NCBI GenBank assembly: GCA_035642095.1
Contig: DASQTB010000107.1
Location: 1 to 15,755 of the forward strand
Reading direction: 5' to 3'
DNA from: DASQTB01 sp035642095
Lineage (GTDB): Bacteria; Actinomycetota; UBA4738; CALAEC01
Length of the DNA: 15,755 bases
Shown: in pieces, positions 12,569-15,755 of the stretch
Position numbering within the stretch: position 1 is the first letter of the stretch
How the letters are laid out: each line of letters starts with the position of its first letter
Notes under the pieces: model-generated
The model's database searches: none
Seen by the model: the letters and a program-made list of their open reading frames with translations, nothing else
Told to the model about the DNA's origin: nothing
Program-made: the position numbers and the translations under genes

Positions 12569-14464
12569 GTGACGCTCAGAACCCGACTCGGCTTGTTCTT
12601 CGTCGGCATCGTGGTCCTTCCGCTGGTGGCCGCGACGCTGGCCTTCCAGATGCTGTCCGCTCGCCAGGCCGAGACCCGCACGAATACTAGGCTCACCACC
12701 GCCGCCGCCGCCGTCGGTGCCCTGTGGCAGGAGCGGCTCCGCCTGGTCGAGGCGGAGGTCGGGCTGGCCGCGAACGAGCTGATCGACGCGTTCGACGCGC
12801 CGAACCTGGGCGCCCAGGTGACGACGGTTCGGGAGGGGACCACGTTGGACTTCCTCGTCGTCACGGAGGGCGGGGCCATCGTGGCCGATTCCATCATCAC
12901 GCCGTCCTTCCGTGATGGGCTCCCTCCGCCGACGGCGGAGCATATCGCCGCGGCCGAGCCCGCGATCGGCACACTCCGGGCCCAGGTGGAGGTGGCTGGC
13001 GAGAGGAACTTCGTCCTGACCGGAGGACGGTGGGCGGACCGCGTGCTGGCGACCGATCTGTCCGAAGCGGGCGGCGTCGATGTCGCCCTGGTCGGTGACG
13101 GTTCGGTCGTGGCCGCCACGGCCCCTTCCCACCCGGCGGTCGACGACCCAGTAGCCGAGGGGCGCCGCTCCCGGTTCGTTTCGGTGGGCTCTCCGGGGAA
13201 CGGCATCCTCCTGATGGCCCCCTCCGAGGAGATCAGCGTCTCCGCCCTGTGGCTCGTAGCCGCGGCGGGCTTGGTGGCGGCGACAGTCCTCGGGTTTGCC
13301 CTGGCCTCCGTGATCGCTCGGCCGCTGGAGCGGCTGGCCGAAGGGGCTCGAGCGGTAGCGGGGGGCGATCTCCAGACCCGGGTTGAGGCCGGCGGGGTGG
13401 CCGACGTGGCCCGGGTGGCCGAGGCGTTCAACGCCATGACCGACAACTTGCGGGCCTACATCGGTGAGCTGAAGAGCTCCCGAGACGAGCTTCGGCACAG
13501 CCTGGACCGGATGGGGGCCACGCTCCGGGCCACCCTCGACCTCCAGGGGATGCTCGAGGTGATCCTCGACACCGCCGCCGTCACGCTGGGATCCACCGCC
13601 GGTGCCCTCTACCTTCGCCGCCACAACGCTCGCGAGCTGACGCTGGAGGCCGCCCAGGGCTACGCGCCGCCCGCCGGCGCCGGGCTCCGACTGGAGGAGG
13701 GAGTCGCCGGGGTCGCCGCCGGCGGTGTCCCCGTGCTCATCCCCCGAGACCCCGTCACGGCGGCGGAGCCGGTGGAGCCATCGGCGTCCACGGCTATCGC
13801 CGTGCCGCTCGTCAGGGGGGACCGGACGATGGGCGTGATCGCGCTCTACGGCCGTCCCACCCCGGAGCCATTCGGAGAAGGCGACGTGGAGACGCTGTCA
13901 TCTTTCGCCGCGCAGGCCTCGGTGGCTATCGAGAACGTCCTCCTCCATCAGGAGACGGAGCAGCTCTCGATCACCGACGGGCTCACGGGGGTGTGGAATC
14001 GCCGCTACCTGGAGCTCTCGCTCCGGAAGGAGATCGAACGAGCCAGCCGGTTCAGCCGTCCGCTCTCCGTCCTGATGATCGACATCGACCGGTTCAAGGA
14101 TGTGAACGACCGCTTCGGCCACCCGCGAGGCGACGGGGTCCTGGTCGAGGTGACCCGGCGAATCATGGGGACCATCCGCACCCAGATCGACTTCGTCTCC
14201 CGGTACGGAGGTGAAGAGTTCGTGGTCGTCCTCCCGGAGACTCCCTGCGACGGGGGCAAGGTGGTGGCCGAGAAGATCCGGGCCGCGGTTCGGGATCACC
14301 CGTTCGTGGGAGACGGGACACACCTAACGATCACGGTGAGCGTCGGCGTATCGGCCTACCCGCTCGACGGCCTGACCGCCGAGGACATCATCCGCGCCGC
14401 CGACGAGGCCATGTATCGGGCCAAGCGAGCGGGTCGCGACCGCGTCGAGGCCCAGACGCCGTAG
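12569..14464 (+). CDS. Membrane-bound HAMP-GAF-GGDEF diguanylate cyclase candidate
   Basis: The protein has 631 residues. Order: TM1 (about 7-28), an extracytoplasmic sensor region (30-222, possibly Cache-like), TM2 (224-249), HAMP (250-300, RPLERLAEGARAVAGGDLQ), a linker helix, GAF (about 325-458) and GGDEF (about 465-628). The active loop is RYGGEEF (545-551), and ITDGLTGVWNRRYLE, MIDIDRFKDVNDRFGH and ADEAMYRAKRAGRD are all present, so it should make cyclic di-GMP from GTP. The RxxD inhibitory site that normally lies five residues before GGEEF reads TQID (538-541), so product feedback may be absent. The GTG at 12569 has GAGGTG 8 nt upstream. It is placed between fau and galU, which are adjacent and divergent in M. 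tuberculosis. The sensed signal is unknown. Confidence 0.9.
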   Translation: MTLRTRLGLFFVGIVVLPLVAATLAFQMLSARQAETRTNTRLTTAAAAVGALWQERLRLVEAEVGLAANELIDAFDAPNLGAQVTTVREGTTLDFLVVTEGGAIVADSIITPSFRDGLPPPTAEHIAAAEPAIGTLRAQVEVAGERNFVLTGGRWADRVLATDLSEAGGVDVALVGDGSVVAATAPSHPAVDDPVAEGRRSRFVSVGSPGNGILLMAPSEEISVSALWLVAAAGLVAATVLGFALASVIARPLERLAEGARAVAGGDLQTRVEAGGVADVARVAEAFNAMTDNLRAYIGELKSSRDELRHSLDRMGATLRATLDLQGMLEVILDTAAVTLGSTAGALYLRRHNARELTLEAAQGYAPPAGAGLRLEEGVAGVAAGGVPVLIPRDPVTAAEPVEPSASTAIAVPLVRGDRTMGVIALYGRPTPEPFGEGDVETLSSFAAQASVAIENVLLHQETEQLSITDGLTGVWNRRYLELSLRKEIERASRFSRPLSVLMIDIDRFKDVNDRFGHPRGDGVLVEVTRRIMGTIRTQIDFVSRYGGEEFVVVLPETPCDGGKVVAEKIRAAVRDHPFVGDGTHLTITVSVGVSAYPLDGLTAEDIIRAADEAMYRAKRAGRDRVEAQTP

Positions 14465-14496
14465 CCGTCACTCACGCTGGCCCCCGCCGGGGACGG

Positions 14497-14502
14497 TACA
14501 CT
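14497..14502 (+). promoter_or_regulatory. -10 candidate of galU
   Basis: TACACT lies in the 79-bp gap between the GGDEF stop and the galU start. A transcript starting about 7 nt later (near 14509) would have a short leader of about 35 nt containing a 10-codon ORF (14515-14547). Confidence 0.45.
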
Positions 14503-14514
14503 CGGGCTTCGCCC

Positions 14515-14547
14515 ATGACCGCCACCAGCCCCGGATGGCCGACATGA
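14515..14547 (+). CDS. Possible 10-codon leader ORF before galU
   Basis: ATG-ACC-GCC opens a 10-residue frame (MTATSPGWPT) that ends in a TGA sharing bases with the galU ATG (ATGA at 14544-14547). The start codon is only 12 nt after the TACACT box and there is no good SD for galU itself, so ribosomes could reach galU by reinitiation after this mini-ORF. It may equally be chance; the peptide has no recognisable features. Confidence 0.3.
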   Translation: MTATSPGWPT

Positions 14548-15422
14548 AGGTCGGAAAGGCGGTGATCCCCGCCGCCGGACTCGGTACCCGCTTCCTGCCC
14601 GCAACCAAGGCCCAGCCCAAGGAGATGCTTCCCGTCGTCGATACACCGACGATCCAGTACGTGGTCGAGGAGGCAGTCCGGGCGGGGATCACGGACATCC
14701 TCATCGTCACTGGCCGGGGGAAGCGGACCCTGGAGGACCACTTCGACCGCTCTGCCGAGCTCGAGCAGTATCTCGAATCGGCCGGCAAGCACGATGAGCT
14801 GAAACAGGTCCGGGCGATCAGCGAGATGGCCTCGATCCACTACATCCGCCAGGCCCGGGCGGCCGGCCTGGGCGACGCGGTGGCTCACGCGGAGCACCAT
14901 ATGGGAGGCCAACCGTTCGCCGTGCTCCTGGGCGACGACATCATCACCCAGTCGGATCCGCTGCTCGAGCGGATGATCGCCGTGTACGAGCGGTACGGAC
15001 GCAGCGTGATTGCGGTCGAGGAAGTCCGCCGGGAGGAGATCCACCTGTACGGGGCGATCAAGCCCGAGTGGGTCGAGGACGATCTGGCCAGGGTGATCGA
15101 CATCGTCGAGAAGCCGGCGCCGGAGGAGGCGCCGTCGAACCTGGCGGCCATCGGGAGGTACGTCCTTACCCCCGAGATCTTCGACGCGATCCGGGCGACA
15201 CCGCCCGGGGCCGGCGACGAGATCCAACTCACCGACGCGCTGGCCTCCCTGGCCCGGGAGCAGGCGGTCTACGCCTATCGGTTCGAAGGAACCAGGTACG
15301 ACATCGGGAAGAAACTCGACTACCTCCGGGCCACGGTCGAAGTCGCGGCCGGCCGTGACGACCTCGGCCCCGAGTTCCGAGCTTTCCTGGCCGACCTGGT
15401 CCAGCGCAGGAAGCTCCTGTAA
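14544..15422 (+). CDS. galU: UTP-glucose-1-phosphate uridylyltransferase
   Basis: The protein has 292 residues, normal for bacterial GalU. It makes UDP-glucose from UTP and glucose-1-phosphate, the donor for envelope glycans and trehalose or glycogen-type products. Motifs are AVIPAAGLGTRFLPATKAQ with KEMLP (6-30, nucleotide-binding loop), GLGDAV (108-113), LLGDDI (128-133, metal-binding Asp), IVEKP (187-191, catalytic Lys) and YDIGKKLDYL (252-261). The start at 14544 (MKVGKAVIPAAG) fits the family; the in-frame ATG at 14535 adds three residues and cannot be excluded. The place between fau on one side and moeA on the other matches M. tuberculosis, apart from the GGDEF gene. An overlapping mini-ORF precedes it. 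Confidence 0.95.
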   Translation: MKVGKAVIPAAGLGTRFLPATKAQPKEMLPVVDTPTIQYVVEEAVRAGITDILIVTGRGKRTLEDHFDRSAELEQYLESAGKHDELKQVRAISEMASIHYIRQARAAGLGDAVAHAEHHMGGQPFAVLLGDDIITQSDPLLERMIAVYERYGRSVIAVEEVRREEIHLYGAIKPEWVEDDLARVIDIVEKPAPEEAPSNLAAIGRYVLTPEIFDAIRATPPGAGDEIQLTDALASLAREQAVYAYRFEGTRYDIGKKLDYLRATVEVAAGRDDLGPEFRAFLADLVQRRKLL

Positions 15423-15440
15423 CGAGGAACCGCAGAAGAA

Positions 15441-15461
15441 GCCCGGGGTAGGATGCCGGGC
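15441..15461 (+). promoter_or_regulatory. Inverted repeat enclosing the moeA -10 box
   Basis: GCCCGG (15441-15446) and CCGGGC (15456-15461) are perfect complements 9 nt apart. The TAGGAT box lies in the spacer, and the right arm touches the moeA start codon. As DNA it could be an operator; as RNA read from galU it would be a 6-bp hairpin, possibly a weak galU terminator. Confidence 0.4.
15449..15454 (+). promoter_or_regulatory. Leaderless-type -10 box of moeA
   Basis: TAGGAT ends 7 nt before the ATG at 15462, the same hexamer and almost the same spacing as at tldD. The gap GCCGGGC has no SD. Confidence 0.6.
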
Positions 15462-15755
15462 ATGCAGCCCGCGATGTCTCCGGAGGACGCCCGCCGGCGG
15501 ATCCTGGACGCCGCCACTCCGCTCCAACCGATCGAGCTGCCCCTGGCCGAGGCCTACGGCTGCGTGTCCGCCAGGGAGGTCAGCTCTGAGTACGACATCC
15601 CGCCGTTCTCGGCGGCCGAGAGGGACGGGTTCGCCGCCCGCTCGGCCGACGTCGTCGGGGCCACGCCGAGCGCGCCAGTCACCCTTCGACTGGCCGGACG
15701 GGTGGAGACGGGGCGCCCTCCCGACGTTACGGTGGGATGGGGTGAGGCGGTTCGG
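15462..15755 (+). CDS. moeA: Molybdopterin molybdenumtransferase MoeA, N-terminal part
   Basis: The first 98 codons are present and the gene runs off the window end; full MoeA is about 400 residues. The start (SPEDARRRILDAATPLQPIE, then LPLAEAYGCVSAREVSS) and IPPFSAAERDGFAARSAD (46-63) match MoeA domains 1 and 2. The enzyme inserts molybdate into adenylylated molybdopterin. The usual PPFxxSAMDGYA is altered to PPFSAAERDGFA, but the Asp (55) is kept. In M. tuberculosis moeA1 (Rv0994) follows galU as here. Actinobacterial MoeA homologues in this locus (also called Glp) may have a role outside cofactor synthesis, so the function is less sure than the family. Confidence 0.85.
   Translation, partial: MQPAMSPEDARRRILDAATPLQPIELPLAEAYGCVSAREVSSEYDIPPFSAAERDGFAARSADVVGATPSAPVTLRLAGRVETGRPPDVTVGWGEAVR

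Noticed and set aside
12494..13624. Upstream extension of the fau frame to 13624
   Set aside because: It is antisense to the GGDEF gene, and the family length is reached from TTG 12493.
1..15755. CRISPR array, toxin-antitoxin pair or other defence system
   Set aside because: There are no evenly spaced repeats and no nuclease, antitoxin or defence-type domains in any supported gene.

Overview
The window is high-GC DNA, roughly 70 % or more in most genes by hand count of a few lines. It looks like a chromosomal segment of an actinomycete-type bacterium (Actinomycetota), probably not a well-known genus. The evidence is an MptB-like polyprenol-phosphomannose-dependent mannosyltransferase, a TldD/TldE pair, many start codons placed just after a TANNNT box (leaderless style), and the right-hand order fmdB - fau - galU - moeA. 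From memory, that order is the same as the Mycobacterium tuberculosis block Rv0991c to Rv0994. Families are assigned by recognising motifs; no database search was run.

Layout. (1) 1-2046 is a gene-poor, lower-GC zone. It holds an intact tRNA-Arg(CCU) on the minus strand (163-235), a frameshifted 3' fragment of an LVIVD-repeat gene, a perfect 14-bp hairpin, a headless fragment of a secreted CTPGFWKNH-motif protein, one apparently intact small ABM-domain gene, and a decayed second copy of the same tRNA-Arg (1937-2006). The two tRNA copies bracket the debris, which looks like the scar of an old insertion or duplication. The stretches 1-162, 236-420 and 916-1005 show nothing convincing. (2) 2047-6294 holds envelope-type genes: a GT8-like glycosyltransferase, the MptB-like mannosyltransferase and, convergent with it, an unknown multi-pass membrane protein. 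The last two overlap antisense by 198 bp at their 3' ends. (3) 6339-9069 is a translationally coupled tldD-tldE (pmbA) metalloprotease operon, divergent from the membrane protein gene. (4) 9070-12493 is a minus-strand run: uppP (lipid carrier recycling), a lone SAF/CpaB-like membrane-anchored protein, mtnP (methylthioadenosine phosphorylase) coupled to an fmdB zinc-ribbon gene, and fau (5-formyl-THF cyclo-ligase). (5) 12569-15755 is a plus-strand run: a membrane-bound HAMP-GAF-GGDEF diguanylate cyclase candidate lying between fau and galU, then galU and the start of moeA.

How the genes fit together. Several serve envelope glycan assembly: UDP-glucose supply (GalU), undecaprenyl phosphate recycling (UppP), and mannosyl transfer on the outer face of the membrane (MptB-like, perhaps with the GT8-like enzyme). 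The rest are housekeeping (folate and methionine salvage, molybdenum cofactor) or signalling (c-di-GMP).

The most distinctive system-level signal is regulatory. Six genes have a TANNNT hexamer whose last base lies 7-9 nt before the start codon, which predicts leaderless mRNAs. At 6302-6330 two outward-facing boxes sit exactly where each other's -35 element would be. I found no CRISPR array, integrase, transposase or recognisable new defence system.
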